The position numbers were made by a program, and so were the translations under genes. Positions 50,078 to 61,614 of a DNA stretch of 64,000 bases are shown here, one piece after another. This DNA is from Endomychus coccineus. Lineage: Eukaryota > Arthropoda > Insecta > Coleoptera > Endomychidae. The DNA lies in contig OY294068.1 in NCBI GenBank assembly GCA_958510875.1, positions 193,588,315 to 193,652,314 of the forward strand. Direction: 5' to 3'. A model generated the notes under the pieces. It searched no databases. It was given only the letters and a program-made list of their open reading frames with translations, and was not told where the DNA came from. Every line of letters begins with the position of its first letter. Within the stretch, counting starts at the first letter, position 1.

Positions 50078-53000
50078 ATGCCGAAGAAAAGCATACCTCT
50101 GAACGCCATGACTCTGTTCATTTTCATATATTCGTGTATGTTGTTAGTTTCTGGTATAGAATCTGGGATCTTACATAGGGTCCATAACGACTTGAAAACG
50201 GTGCGTCACGATATCAAATGTGATATTCATCAGGTAAGTAACTTGCTCGATGAACACGGACACCCGCTCGATCCGTGCAACCAAAATGGAGTTCATATCA
50301 CGGTTGTTAAACACGTTGAAGAGAATTTGAACAACGGAGGAAGTAATTCCGGAGGATCAGGGGAAAGTTATACAGGCGTCAGTAATTCAGAAAGAAGTTT
50401 TACAGAAGGAAGTAATTCAGGAAAGAGTTATACAGAAGAAATTAACTTAAGGAGAGGTTACACGGGAGGAAGTGATGCTGGAAGAAAATATCCAGGAGGA
50501 AGTAATTCAGGGGGAAGTCATACAGGCAGCAGTAATTCAGAAAGAAGTTATACAGGAGAAAGTAATTCTGGCAGAAATGATAGAGAAGAAATTTATTTAA
50601 GGAGAGGTTACACAGAAGGAAGTGATGCTGGAGAAAAATATTCAGGAGGAAGTAATTCAGGGGGAAGTTATACAGGTAGCAGTTATTCAGGAAGAAGTCA
50701 TACAGAAGAAATTGATTCAAGGAGAGGTCATACAGAAGGAAGTGATGCTGGAGGAAGATATTCAGGAGGAAGTAACTCAGGGGGGAGTTATACAGGCAGC
50801 AGTAATTCAGGAAGAAGTCATACCGAGGGAAGTTATTCAGGAAGAAGTAATACAGAAGAAATTAATTTAAGGCGAGGTTATACAGAAGGACGTGATGCTG
50901 GAGGAAGTAATTCAGGGGGAAGTTATACAGGCAGCAGTAATTCAGGAAGAAGTCATACAGAAGAAATTGATTCAAGGAAAGGTCATACACAAAGAAGTGA
51001 TGCTGGAGGAAGATATTCAGGAGAAAGTAACTCAGGGGGGAGTTATACAGGCAGCAGTCATTCAGGAAGAAGTCACACAGAAGGAAGTAATTTAGGAAGA
51101 AGTCATACAGAAGAAATTGATTCAAAGAGAGGTTATACAGAAGGAAGTCATGCTGGTGGAAGACATTCAGGAGGAAGTAATTCAGGGGGAAGTTATACAG
51201 GAGTAAGTGATTCAGGAATAAGTTATACAGAAGAAATTCATTCAAGAAGAGGTCATACAGAAAGAAGTGATGATGAAGGAAGATATTCAGGAGGAAGTAG
51301 GTCAGGGGGAAGCTATACAGGCAGCAGTAATTCAGGAATAAGTCATACAGAAGGGAGTTATTCAGGAAGAAGTCATACAGAAGAAATTAATTTAAGGAGA
51401 GGTTATACAGAGGGACGTGATGCTGGAGGAAGTAATTCAGGGGGAAGTTATACAGGCGGCAGTAGTTCAGGAAGAAGTCAAACAGAAGGAAGTAATTCAG
51501 GAAGAAGTCATACAGAAGCAATTGATTCAAGGAGAGGTCATACAGAAGGAAGTGATGCTGGAGGAAGATATTCAGGAGGAAGTAATTCAGAGGGAAGTTA
51601 TGCAGGTGGTAGTAGTTCAGGAAGAAGTCATACAGAAGGAGGTAATTCAAGAAGAAGTCATACAGAAGTGATTGATTCGAGGAGAGGTCATAGAGAAGGG
51701 AGTGATGCTGAAGGAAAGTATTCAGGAAGAAGTCATTCAGGAGAAAGTTATTTAGAAGTAAGTTATGGAAAAGGACATGATGCGGGAGGCTTTATAGCAG
51801 AAGACGTTAGAAACATTCACGACAAAATTAGATGCGATGTTCACAAAGTAGGCAGTTTCGTGGATGATCACGGACACCATCATGATCCTTGCCACATGGA
51901 TGAAGATCGTATTATAGTAGTTAAACACGTTGAGGGAAATTCGAACTACGGAAGAGAAAATCCAGAAGGGTTCGTACCAGAAGAAAAAGGTTAGTCTAAT
52001 TTTGATATTCAAAAGTCGTGTAATAAGCTGAACAAAGTAGTTCTGCGACGTAATAATGGGGGTCATTTACCATTGAATATTTTGGAAAAAAAATCATATT
52101 TCATTGCAATAAGCTTTACATTATGATTAAGTTTTGGCAAGACTTCCAGAATAAACTTCCTTGTTTGGCAGAGGCGTACCGAGTATAATTCGCGGCTTGG
52201 GGCAGTTTTCAAATTTGAACCCAGACCCTCCAGTAAATAGCCGGAAACTAAAAACACCCCACATTTGTAAAAACAAATAGTAACAAACGGGTATATAAAG
52301 AGAAGTTCTACATTATCAGTGTTGATGAATTGTTATATTCTTTTTGTTTAACATAATATCGCAATATTAACAAAACAAATAAAATATGCCCGCATCAGAT
52401 AAGAGTCAGCTTACTGGGATGCGAAGATTTATTAGGGGGCGGAATGCCTTGAAAACTGAAAGATTTAGCAAAAAATGTGAATTAATTGTGTCCCTTTTTC
52501 CTATAATTATCTACATTTTCTGATCTCAATGAGTAAGCTATAAATGGATGATTTAAAACGTGTTGCCAGTAACATCATTTTCAACAAAATATGAACTCAT
52601 TTTAGAATGATTTTGCTTTTGATCTTTTGCCGAATTTTGCGGTAATTTATTTATTACATATGATGTTGAATATGAAAATAATTAAATAGTGCTCGGAAAT
52701 AGTACTAGATTTAATTATTATGCAAATTCGTATTCATATGGAGAGTTTCAAAAGTTGTAGACTGTAGGGTACAATAAGTAGAACGTAAAATTGAAAGAAA
52801 AACAAGTCGGCCCCTGCGGGGTCTTCATGCTGTTATTGGTTGCTCTTCCACAGCTATGCTACTGACTATAAATAGTGTAAGAAAAGAGTTTATTGTAAAA
52901 AGGGTAGGAAAAATTGTCCGCGTTTGCACTAAATATCCATTTTCAGGTTGTTTGAATACATCTACACTGTTTTTGAGATGATGCCTCTCTGTGCGTGTGT

Positions 53001-54707
53001 GATGCATATCACTAACACGAATACGATAGTCACGAGCCCTGGAATGAGCGCTCATTCACGGGTACAGCCCCAAAATAGGGAATTTGGGGTAACTCGTTGA
53101 TAACGTAAAAAGTGGAGTGAGTTTATTTTTGGGGTATAAAACTAAAGGTTTTTAATGGGGTAATCCCTCATGTGGAGGTCCAAAATGTGGCAAAAAATGA
53201 ACTATTTGAAAAACTTCTGTATGTTAATTTTTCGTGTATAATTCGAATAATTGGCAGCTCAGTTGGCAGGCATGGAAACCAAATCTAGTCACAACTATCA
53301 AATTAAACCTCTTTTACAAAACTTTATAATTCTTTGCCAAATATGTCCCTTAAAAGTCCCAAAGGGTTGGTGCTTTATAAAAAAGCCTCTCGGGCTATGG
53401 GTTGTTGAATAGGCTTTTTAATCAATATTTGGTCTTAATAGGCGAGTTTGAAAAAATAACAACAAATTTTGCCATTTTTTTTCTTTTAAAATCCATTCAT
53501 GGTCTTCATACATCCCAAGGAAAACTTGCCTCCTAGTTTTACGAAGTCAGCAAGTCAGAATTACGTATATTTAGGGCACGGTACTCCTATGCAAAAGGTC
53601 CTCTTGGCATCCGTCTTCAGTTTTTCAAATATAATCTATGGTACTTTTTGTTATAGTACCATTCTGGTTATAAATATATGTTACAATTCTGAAAATTTTA
53701 CTTTCAGAAGTGTCCGAAATTGATAGTTAAACTTTAAAAAATGACCACTTGGATAAGTAATAAAAAAAGGGTGGTACCTACTGGTTTCAACTCATAGTTT
53801 TGATCTAAAACTTCCCAGTACATGTATTTTTATTGTTTCAGTACTCCAAACGCATACACATTCTACCCATCTCAACAAACCTGACGTGGAAATTCGAATT
53901 AAGAATGGCAACCCCATCGTGAGTGAACACCAAAACGGCGGTCAATATCACGGAATCCACACAGATGCAGCCTTCAGCAAATCAGAAGCAACATCAACTC
54001 ATGACCTTTCATCATTACCATATCCAAATCAAGCTCATAGTAGAGCAGAATCATCACAATTGAAACCATATCCAGCAGGCAGTACGGTAGAAACGGGTTC
54101 TACGTATGGGTCATCATCACAATTGGAATCAAATCAAGCTCGCAGCACGATAGAAACTGATTCCACGCATGGATCATCATCCCAATTAAAACCATATCCA
54201 GCTCGCAGTACGATAGAAACTAGTTCTACATACGGGGCATCATCCCAATTGAAACCATATCCAGCTCGCAGTACGATAGAAACTGGTTCAACGCATGGAT
54301 CATCATCCCAGTTGAAACCATATCCAGCTCAAAGTACAATAGAACTTGGATCTACGTATGGATCATCATCCCAATTGAAACCATATCCAGCTCAAAGTAC
54401 AATAGAACCTGGTTCTACGTATGGGTCATCATCACAAGTGAAAACTTATAGAAATCACAACACGCTAGAAACTGGGATGAGATCATCACACCAAGTGTCA
54501 TATCCAACTTTGAGCGTGCAAGTAACACCGAAACCACTGAAAGAATCCTATGGTGGTTATAGTACAGTAGAAAGTACAACAGAGCAAGAACGAAGCAAAA
54601 GAGTCCCCATAGTACCTGATGGAAGAAGGATGATAGTAGCTAAATCGAATTGTAGACCTGGCTTTCGTGTTGACAGATCCGGTCGTTGTAGGGAGGACTA
54701 TTCTTGA
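50078..54707 (+). CDS. 925-residue repeat-rich secreted precursor B1
   Basis: Two exons (50078-51989 and 53842-54707) join at a phase-1 GT-AG intron to 925 residues. A signal peptide spans about residues 10-28. Residues 29-82 form a domain with IKCDIHQVSNLLDEHGHPLD then PC. About 48 Ser/Gly-rich decapeptides follow (residues 89-568, for example SNSGGSYTGS). A second copy of the first domain lies at about 570-622 (IRCDVHKVGSFVDDHGHHHD then PC). Exon 2 encodes about seven 21-residue repeats around SSQLKPYPARSTIETGSTYG, then RSKR, and ends with RR before a 25-residue tail with Cys at tail positions 8 and 20 and the ending CREDYS. An AATAAA lies at 54793-54798. It is homologous at both ends to the gene at 56704. 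Low-complexity Ser/Gly/Tyr repeats suggest an extracellular matrix, glue or silk-like role, but this is inference. Confidence 0.85.
50342..51785 (+). repeat. Coding 30-bp (decapeptide) tandem repeat
   Basis: About 48 in-frame copies of a 30-base unit inside exon 1 of the 925-residue gene. Variants group into types: SNSGGSYTGS, SNSGRSHTEE, IDSRRGHTEG and SDAGGRYSGG. They recur in that order as a higher-order unit of four or five decapeptides (120-150 bases). The frame is never broken, which argues that the protein is made. Long open frames in the other phases and on the minus strand (50442-50720, 50862-51245, 51387-51650) are by-products of the repeat. Confidence 0.93.
51990..53841 (+). other. 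Intron of the 925-residue gene
   Basis: Donor G|gttagt and acceptor tgtttcag. AT-rich with no recognisable transposase. Several short frames (51752-52066 minus, 52063-52257 minus, 52825-53055 minus, 53499-53723 plus) have no domain. A GC-richer patch near 52150-52240 and repeated aatttggggtaa-like text near 53090 may be old repeats. Confidence 0.55.
54045..54470 (+). repeat. Coding 63-bp (21-residue) tandem repeat
   Basis: About seven in-frame units in exon 2 of the 925-residue gene, consensus SSQLKPYPARSTIETGSTYG plus Ser. Copies differ at a few positions (AGSTVE, ARSTIE, AQSTIE; THGS, TYGS, TYGA). The frame is intact throughout. The second unit has lost the KPYP core (LESNQARSTIE), and the last is degenerate. 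Confidence 0.88.
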
Positions 54708-56588
54708 TTTTTAGAAGATAATGAATATATTGATAATTTTATTCTCTTAATTGAAATGCTCTAAGCTTGAGATGTTCATAAATTAATTTCCAAATAAAAA
54801 TTTTTGCTATCTGGGACATGACCTATCCAAGTCTCAAGACAAATGGCGTGTGACGTATCTCGTCAAAAGATCATTTAATGTCAAGGAAAGCACAGATACC
54901 TATTCCGCATATCCTAGTCTCTGCACTCCAGTTCCCCTGTGAGCTTATAGTGGTGGAAGGGTCACTGCCGTCTTTCTGATAAAATCATCCACTGGCCAAT
55001 TCTAGATTATAAAGGCCCAGATTGTTACACGTGTTACAAAAATAGGGACAATGTCTATATTTATTATCTTGTACGTTTCGTTTACTAGAAAAATTTAAAG
55101 AGTGACTAGACTATTGATGTCTGTGCTGCCACACTGTATATGGTGGAACTTCGCATCACACCCAGATAGAAGAGGAAGTGTGCTATTCTCACAGTATTGG
55201 AATAGCATTTGCACCTCTTCTGTAGGAGGGTTGTCCTCAACTCGAGAGTTGAGTGGGGGTCATCAAATCGGTTTCCTTTCCATCTATCTTCGGTTGAATC
55301 TGGATCGGATCCATCTCTTTCATTATGAAATCTGATAGACGAAGGTAGTTAGCTGTTTATCCTAATTAGTATACTCCTTCCAGGTATACCATATCATCTT
55401 TACTGTCCCTTGATCTGTTCTTTGTACTGTAAGGGTTTACGAATGAGGAGTCAAAGCCAGCCTTAGCACGGTGGATATCTACCTAAACTACTTTCATACC
55501 TCACATAGCGAAGATTTTTAGATCTGCAGCATTTGAGAGGACCCTCTTTCACTACGAGGTCATCGTTTTCCTCCTTTATTGATGTATGTTGACTAGAAAG
55601 TGGGCTTCCGTCGACTGCTTCCTGGTATTCCGGTAGATGGCAATCTTCTACTGCTTCTTGGCTAACAACTAGGAGTATTTCCACTTGATTGTTCGCCAGA
55701 CACATTGCGGTGTTGTTTTTCCGGTGTTGTGTGTTTGTTTTTCTCACTCATGTCTATGGTTCATCCCGCAGAGCCTCGCTCGATGCTATAAGGCTACTCC
55801 CCGAGGTCCTCTTGAAGGCACAGTACCTCTGTGTCATTCATTGGATGAGGGTTGAGTGGTCTATAGGAGGGAGTCCTCCTACCTCTAGATTCCTAGAGGG
55901 CACGCGCTCTGTGATGGATCAGTCCCATGTTGAGATATAAAGAGATATATTGAGGTATAAAGAATAAGGTGGTATAATATTTAGACATCATAGATAATAG
56001 TGTAATGGGTCTATAATTATTAGGGAGGGTATTTTTTCCTTTTTTTTTTGGAATTGGTTGGACTCTAGCTGTCTTCCAGCGGGAAGGAAATACACCAACT
56101 TTTCAAATTGTTGAAATTTAAAGTATGTGATCAGATTTTCCAGCTAGTGGAATATATTGATCTCCGGGTGAGAGATTTTCCTGAGATAATGAAATGAGTC
56201 TAGTAGTGATGGGTTTTTTCCGTCTCTGTACCTTGTATATTCTTTCACAAGTTGAGATAAGTTTCAATACAAGATAACTTGAAGAAATAAAATATTTTTC
56301 TCCGTGAGGGTAGAATTTGGTCATTTCAAATTAGTAAAATTGAAATCCCCCTTGATGATAATAATATTAGAAACTTTATCTAAAATATTGAAAATGCAGT
56401 TGAATAAAGAAATATTACACATGAAGCGATAAATCGATAGATTTTTACTTTCGAGGCTAGCTCGTGTTTCAGTTTGCCACGACGTAAAGATGTACAGTTA
56501 TTATTATTATTGTTATTATTGAGTTATTATGAAGATAAATGGTATGAAGCTGAACCTTGAATAGAGGACACATGCACTGGTTGATAGT
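54708..56588. other. Spacer between precursor genes, with LINE-like debris
   Basis: The polyadenylation signal of the 925-residue gene is at 54793-54798. The stretch 54900-55950 is GC-richer than its surroundings and has several short frames on both strands, for example minus 55747-55463. None matches a domain I can name. Its composition suggests the 5' region of a non-LTR retrotransposon. From 55950 to 56588 it is AT-rich with no gene. Confidence 0.4.
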
Positions 56589-56621
56589 TTGACCTTTTTA
56601 TCTCTCATTGTGATAACAAAA
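56589..56621 (+). promoter_or_regulatory. Shared promoter block of the 179-residue gene
   Basis: ttgacctttttatctctcat followed by tgtgataacaaaa, 83-115 bases before the start codon at 56704. It matches the block at 49977-50008 in sequence, order and distance, with an inverted and a direct GATA-type motif. Confidence 0.6.
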
Positions 56622-56703
56622 CCGGTTTCGTAACATGAAACGAACGTTTGGATTAACTCGTAAATAACAGAAATCCTAATTAGGTGAGTTGATTTCTTGC
56701 AAG

Positions 56704-59700
56704 ATGTCGAAGATATTCGAAGCCTTGAACGCAATCAATTTATTCATATTCGTGTATGTATGTCTGATTTTAGTTACAGCAGTGAAATCTGGGAAGATAT
56801 TCCATAAGATCCGGGATGACTTGAGACATATTCGTGACGAAATCAAATGTGATCTACATCAGGTGGGAAATTTGATTCATGCACATGGACATCATCACGA
56901 TCCGTGCCAGAAGAATGACGGTAACACTCATTTTACGGAACACGTTGATGATAATTTCGTACCAGAACGAGGTTAGTTCAATTTTGAAATTCTTGTTCGT
57001 AGGTTAATATAAATTGGAATAAAATCACGGGGTAATCTTTCTGATGATGACGTTTTATTAAAGACTCTTCGTCAGATTTCGACTCGACCCTTGATTGTCC
57101 AGTGAATTTTTCTGTTGTAATATCTGATAATTTCAAATACAAACATAGACTTTCGAATTCTATTCTGTCTAAACTATATTGCTTACCTGAGATTCATAAA
57201 CCAGGTAATTCCATGAGACTAATCATTTCAAAAATTAACTATTTCACGTATATCATAGCAGAATGGTTAGTTGAAGAATTTAGCAACTTCCAAGCCGCAC
57301 GAACTTGTGTGGAAAATTCTTTGGAACTAATTGCAAAATTCATAGATTTCAAACGTGAAGGTGAGTGCTACTCTCGTTTTATTTAATGATGTTTCACTGT
57401 TGAACTAAAATACCCTGAGTCGAAAAACATCCTGAAGTGATGGCTTTCAAATATTAATATCGCCGATACAAATTGCACAGAATACGTGATCTTCAATCAA
57501 AATTGAGGACTTACAAAATTGAGTCCTGTTCCAAATGCTATTTGAGCCAAACTAGAAGGAATATTGTAACTCACTCTGGATAAAGAACATTTTGCCCATA
57601 TAAAGAAAAATAATGGAGAAAAATCAGCGTTAGCCGAACATATTTCAGATACAGGTCACACCATACCTCAAGAAAAAGTGCTCAGATAACGGGAATTTTT
57701 AAATTTCGCGGGTTTGGAGATTCCGATCGTGAAATTTTCTTATATTATGTTGGTATACATGCCCCTGAAGTATGATGAAATTTGCAACTATATTCATTGT
57801 ATACTTTGTCTGTGGCAGCCGCTAAGGTTAGACGTGTTTTTATGAGCTCGGCGATTTTCGTTCGTTAAAAGAAATGGATCGGAGAATTTGTATCGAATTT
57901 TGCGTAAAAAATTAAATGAAGTGTAACAAAGTGTTTGAAATGTTAACAAAGGTCTATTTTGAGTCTGCTATGAGTAAAACAAGAGTTTACGAGTGATATA
58001 AGCGAAATGATTATAACGCCGTTTGCGTAAAGCGATCCGAAGAAAACGCCCTGATTTGTGGAGATACAATTCATGGCTTTTGAACCATGATAAATTTTTG
58101 GCCAAAAACAATTCTGTAGCGATGCCCCCAGCCTCCATATTTTTCAGATACGGCTCCGTGTGACTTAACCTATTTCCAAAAATTAAAAGAACCTTAAAAG
58201 GCCATAGTTTTACAAGCATAGATGACAATAAAATCGCCTAGATGAAAGAGCTGTAAGCTATCCCAAAGATCGAGTTTGAGAAGCGTTTCGACGATTGGAA
58301 AAAGCGCTGGCACAAATGAATAATATCTAATGGGGACTATTTTGAAGGCGACAACATTAATGTAGACGAATAAATGAACATTTTTTTTCAAAAAACTAGA
58401 ATTATCGTTATTTTCTGAACACACCTCGTATATTACTTTTGAAACACAGCACAGGCCAATATCTAGGTAATTTAGAAAAGACGGTAATGTGTAATTGAAA
58501 AAGCGATTTATTGAATTCAAATTTATTTCCAGTTGAGGGTATCTCTTGTTTTTATTATTAACCTCGAATAGTATTTAAATTCTAACAGTATTTTCAGTGG
58601 ATAAGGGTTGTTTCTGATTTACAGTGCTATAGCGTATCTACAATGTGAACTCTTTTATAGGTAATCATGGCCTTATCAGATTTGTCGTGTCCCTCTGATC
58701 GACGCTGTTTAATATTGTTATCCTTTGCTGCTTAGTCTAGTCTACAGTTTTCTAAAACGAGCATGTAGGTAATATTTTCCTAGTTATTGCTAGTTTCACT
58801 GCTTTATCAGTGTTTGAAGATTCATTAATTATCAATGAAGTGAGAGGAGCTAGACAGGGGCAGGTTCGTATAAAGGTGGGAGATTTGTCTCTTTTCTGTA
58901 GATATGTTCATGGTCGGTGTTCATCAGAAATCTCGTCTGTTATTCCAGCACGAGATTCCAGATAGGCGGACTAGACGAGCTCAAACCAGTTTGTCAAACT
59001 TCTTCCTACTAGACTTCATTTTTCTATCGTATAGCGAAGATGCGGAACTCTTTACCTATAAACTCCAAACCTCCAAGACAAATAAGAATGCCTATATCCT
59101 CTCCCAACCAGTGGCGGCTCGTGAACTTTTTAAGAGAGGAGGCTGGACATAAAAACGTTTTTGTAAAAATATACTCTATTCAGCCAATTAATTTAACATT
59201 TGCGCAGCGACCGTACCAGCTACTTCAGTGACAAAATTAATTGTTGCCCAGCAAGAACCAACGTGGAGGTATAGAGTTTCTCTTGGCAAAACATTTTTTT
59301 TGTTCGTTTTTTGTTTTTTATTTTATTTGGATTTTTAATATTTTTTCTTTTTTTTGGAATTTTTCATATTTAGTTTTTTTTTATTAATTTTATTAACTTT
59401 TTTTATATCCTAAAGTCTTTAGTTTGCGAAAAATGATCAATGATATTATCATAAAATGTATCATTATGTTTTAAGTGTTTTACTAAATCTTTTTCCGTAG
59501 ATATTAAACTAACATTGTATAAACGATTTTGGCCCACTGTATTTCGCATGTAAGTTTTAATTCGTTTGAGAGTAGAAACTGATCTCTCCACCAATGCCGA
59601 CATGACAGGAATGGTGACTGTCAAACAAAGTAGTTTATAAAACTGAGGTAAAACTTGTTGCAAATCATTGTCTATCTTCCATGTCATATCGGCGTGATTG

Positions 59701-61563
59701 TCGTACTGGCCTAAAATATCTTTATCCGAGTATACAACGTATAATTCATTGTGCAGTGCTAATTTATCAAAAAATTTATATTTTAGAAATAAGTTATCTA
59801 AAAGTGTATTGGGAAACTCTTTTGAAAAAGATTAGAAAAATCTTCTATTCGTCAAGTCGAAAAACTTCAATTCATGTAAATCGGAAAATCGAATCTCAAT
59901 TTGACCTCTAATAGTATCTAAAATTTCATGAAAAAGTTGTTTTTATAATGTATTTTCTTGTCTACCAAATTATATGTTTTCCTCCTTTTCGAGGGAGGAG
60001 CCTCATCAGTTGAAAAATTTTCAAATAAAATATTAAAATGAAATTCTGTATTACGGAAAGTTGAAATTTTATCAATGAGATGTTTCAAAGATCTCTCGAA
60101 TAAATTATATCAGTGAATTTATGTTGTAAAATTTGAAAAATAAGAACAGTTTGTTCAAATATTAATTCAAAAATATCAAGAAGAAACAAAAATTCTTCAT
60201 TTTCTAAATAAGATTATTAACCCACAGCAGCATTTAATGAAACCTGATCTGTTGAAAAGTCATCACTGTTTTATATAAAATCAAATGTTTCAATTAATTT
60301 GTCTTTATTTTTATGGATGGTAAGCACTGCACGTGATGTAAAATTCCATAGAGTTGGAGCATTACAGGGAATTCTGTTTTCCACTATGTTATTTAAAACT
60401 TCAGTTCGTTTGGTGGATTTGCTAAAAAAAATTGAAAATGACGAAAAGAAGTTCTAACTTCCTTAATGGAACTACATGCATTATTTAAAACCAAATTCAT
60501 GTTGTGAGCGTAACAATGGGTGAAAATAGCCTGAGGCGAAACTGATTTTATATTTGTTTGAAGACCGTTTAAATGTCTCGCCATTACGCAGATCCCGTTA
60601 ACCATAAATATATTTTATAATTGTCAGTATTAAACGATCGATTTTGAGACTTACCTGACATCACTAATCCTTTCAAATCCGGTGAAGGCCGTTTATTAAA
60701 AAAAAAAACTTGTTTTTACTTCGCGTGGCGTCACAAAACAAATACCGATGCAACACGCATGTGTCGTAGTCCATACCACCGAGCGTACTGATCTGAAAGG
60801 CCGGCGGCCAAAGAGAGAACTCTTTGCCGCCGGCAGGCTAGCCTACTGAGGGTGTTGCCATTTTAGATATCTTCTACGGTATTTAGCAATTGGACTGGTC
60901 GGAAAAACGGCAACTGTGTTGAGCAAAAGGTTTTTACTGTTTAAGGTTTGAAATATACTCTATAGAGTCTAGCCTCAGGGCACTGTTGCCAGATTAAAAA
61001 TAACTACTGAGAACGGGGAATTGATTGTAAAATTAAAAAAATTATTAGAGAAACAGGAAATAAAATGAATAATGATCAACAAGATGAATTGGTGAGGAGG
61101 CTGAGCCTCCTTAGCCTCCTTCGAGGAGCCGCCACTGCTCCCAACATGTATCGCTGGTTCACATTATGTTCTTCGAACTATAGGTTTCCCTCTCGTGTAG
61201 TTAAAGTATAAAAAAAATACCATTTAGCTTTTATCTAGGATGCCATATTTAATATTGTATGAATAATAATATATCTTAATCATTGTTTTAGTAATCCCAG
61301 TAACTGAGCCAAATGTCGATATCTATCAGCCACTCATAGACGTTCGATTCAAGGATGACAATGTTACAAATCAAAATTTTAGTGAAGATGACAAAATCAA
61401 GCGTGATACAGCTTCTATATCGTTAGAAACATCAACTGTAAATGGAGTTGCGTCATCGTCACCCATAGTACTAGAATCCAGAAGGATGATAGTAGCGAAA
61501 TCGAATTGCAAACCTGGCTTTCGTGTTGACAGATATGGCCGTTGTAGGGAAGATTACTCTTGA
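56704..61563 (+). CDS. 179-residue secreted precursor B2
   Basis: Two exons (56704-56971 and 61292-61563) join at a phase-1 intron, at the same place as in the 925-residue paralogue, to 179 residues. A signal peptide spans about residues 10-29 (NAINLFIFVYVCLILVTAVK). One domain follows with IKCDLHQVGNLIHAHGHHHD then PC, rich in His. Exon 2 begins VIPVTEPNVDIYQPLIDVRF, contains KIKR (61393-61404), and ends with RR before a 25-residue tail with Cys at tail positions 8 and 20 and the ending CREDYS. The tail differs from that of the 925-residue protein at only two positions. The Ser/Gly and KPYPA repeats of the paralogue are absent. The 4.3-kb intron is filled with transposons. AATAAA lies at 61609-61614. 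The start at 56704 begins the signal peptide. An upstream in-frame TTG is ignored. Confidence 0.83.
57100..57670 (+). mobile_element. Penelope-like element relic
   Basis: The frame 57102-57386 reads as part of a Penelope-like reverse transcriptase (SKLYCLPEIHKPGNSMRLII, then SKINYFTYIIAEWLV, then ELIAKFIDFK). About 200 bases on, another frame gives EHFAHIKKNNGEKSALAEHI then SDTGHTIP, the end of the GIY-YIG endonuclease domain that follows the RT in these elements. The catalytic RT core between them is deleted, and stops interrupt the rest. Same strand as the host gene. Confidence 0.75.
57676..58433 (+). mobile_element. Internally deleted mariner element
   Basis: The left end (gtgctcagataacgggaatt near 57679) and the right end (cgttattttctgaacacacc near 58410) are inverted copies. 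Between them, broken plus-strand frames read as a mariner transposase. RKRPDLWENNSWLLNHDNFW is followed by PQPPYFSDTAPCDLTYFQKL, and after frame slips FDDWKKRWH-like text and NGDYFEGDNINVDE. The element is about 760 bases, against roughly 1.3 kb for an intact mariner. Much of the N-terminal half is gone. It lies at the right border of the Penelope-like relic. Confidence 0.78.
58440..58700 (+). repeat. Dispersed repeat, copy 1
   Basis: Shares blocks with 63720-63990 in the same order: ctaggtaatttagaaa(a/g)ga, then agttgagggta or agctgagggta, and finally tgtgaactcttttatag or tgtgaattcttttatag. Overall divergence is high. Family not recognised. Confidence 0.5.
58890..59108 (+). mobile_element. 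LINE 3'-end relic, left part
   Basis: One frame reads FFYRIAKMRNSLPINSKPPR, resembling the F-x-x-R-x-A-x-x-W-N-S-L-P motif near the end of Jockey/RTE-type reverse-transcriptase proteins. It is interrupted by the hAT element and appears to resume at 61146 (one copy of ctcccaac on each side). No catalytic domain is left. Confidence 0.5.
59109..61137 (-). mobile_element. hAT element with 8-bp target duplication
   Basis: Terminal inverted repeats are cagtggcggctcgtg (59109) and its counterpart gaggagccgccactg (ending 61137). Both flanks carry the perfect 8-base duplication CTCCCAAC (59101-59108 and 61138-61145), diagnostic of the hAT superfamily. The minus strand holds transposase remains: frame 60605-60393 (AIFTHCYAHNMNLVLNNACS) and frame 59687-59403. 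The latter is the C-terminal dimerisation domain, with YKLLCLTVTIPVMSALVERS then VSTLKRIKTYMRNTVGQNRL. Intervening frames are broken, so the copy is inactive, but the intact duplication suggests fairly recent insertion. It lies in the intron of the 179-residue gene. Confidence 0.93.
61146..61260 (+). mobile_element. LINE 3'-end relic, right part
   Basis: Removing the hAT element and one copy of its duplication would rejoin 59108 to 61146. The joined text continues as LINE-tail-like sequence before turning AT-rich. Weakly supported on its own. Confidence 0.35.
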
Positions 61564-61614
61564 TTATGAAGATAGCTACAATAGGATTTATGATATTTGT
61601 ATTACCGTAATAAA

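Noticed and set aside
50442..51671. Several long open frames on the minus strand and in other plus frames within the 925-residue gene
   Set aside because: By-products of the 30-bp coding repeat. Only the main frame continues through unique flanking domains and a good splice site.
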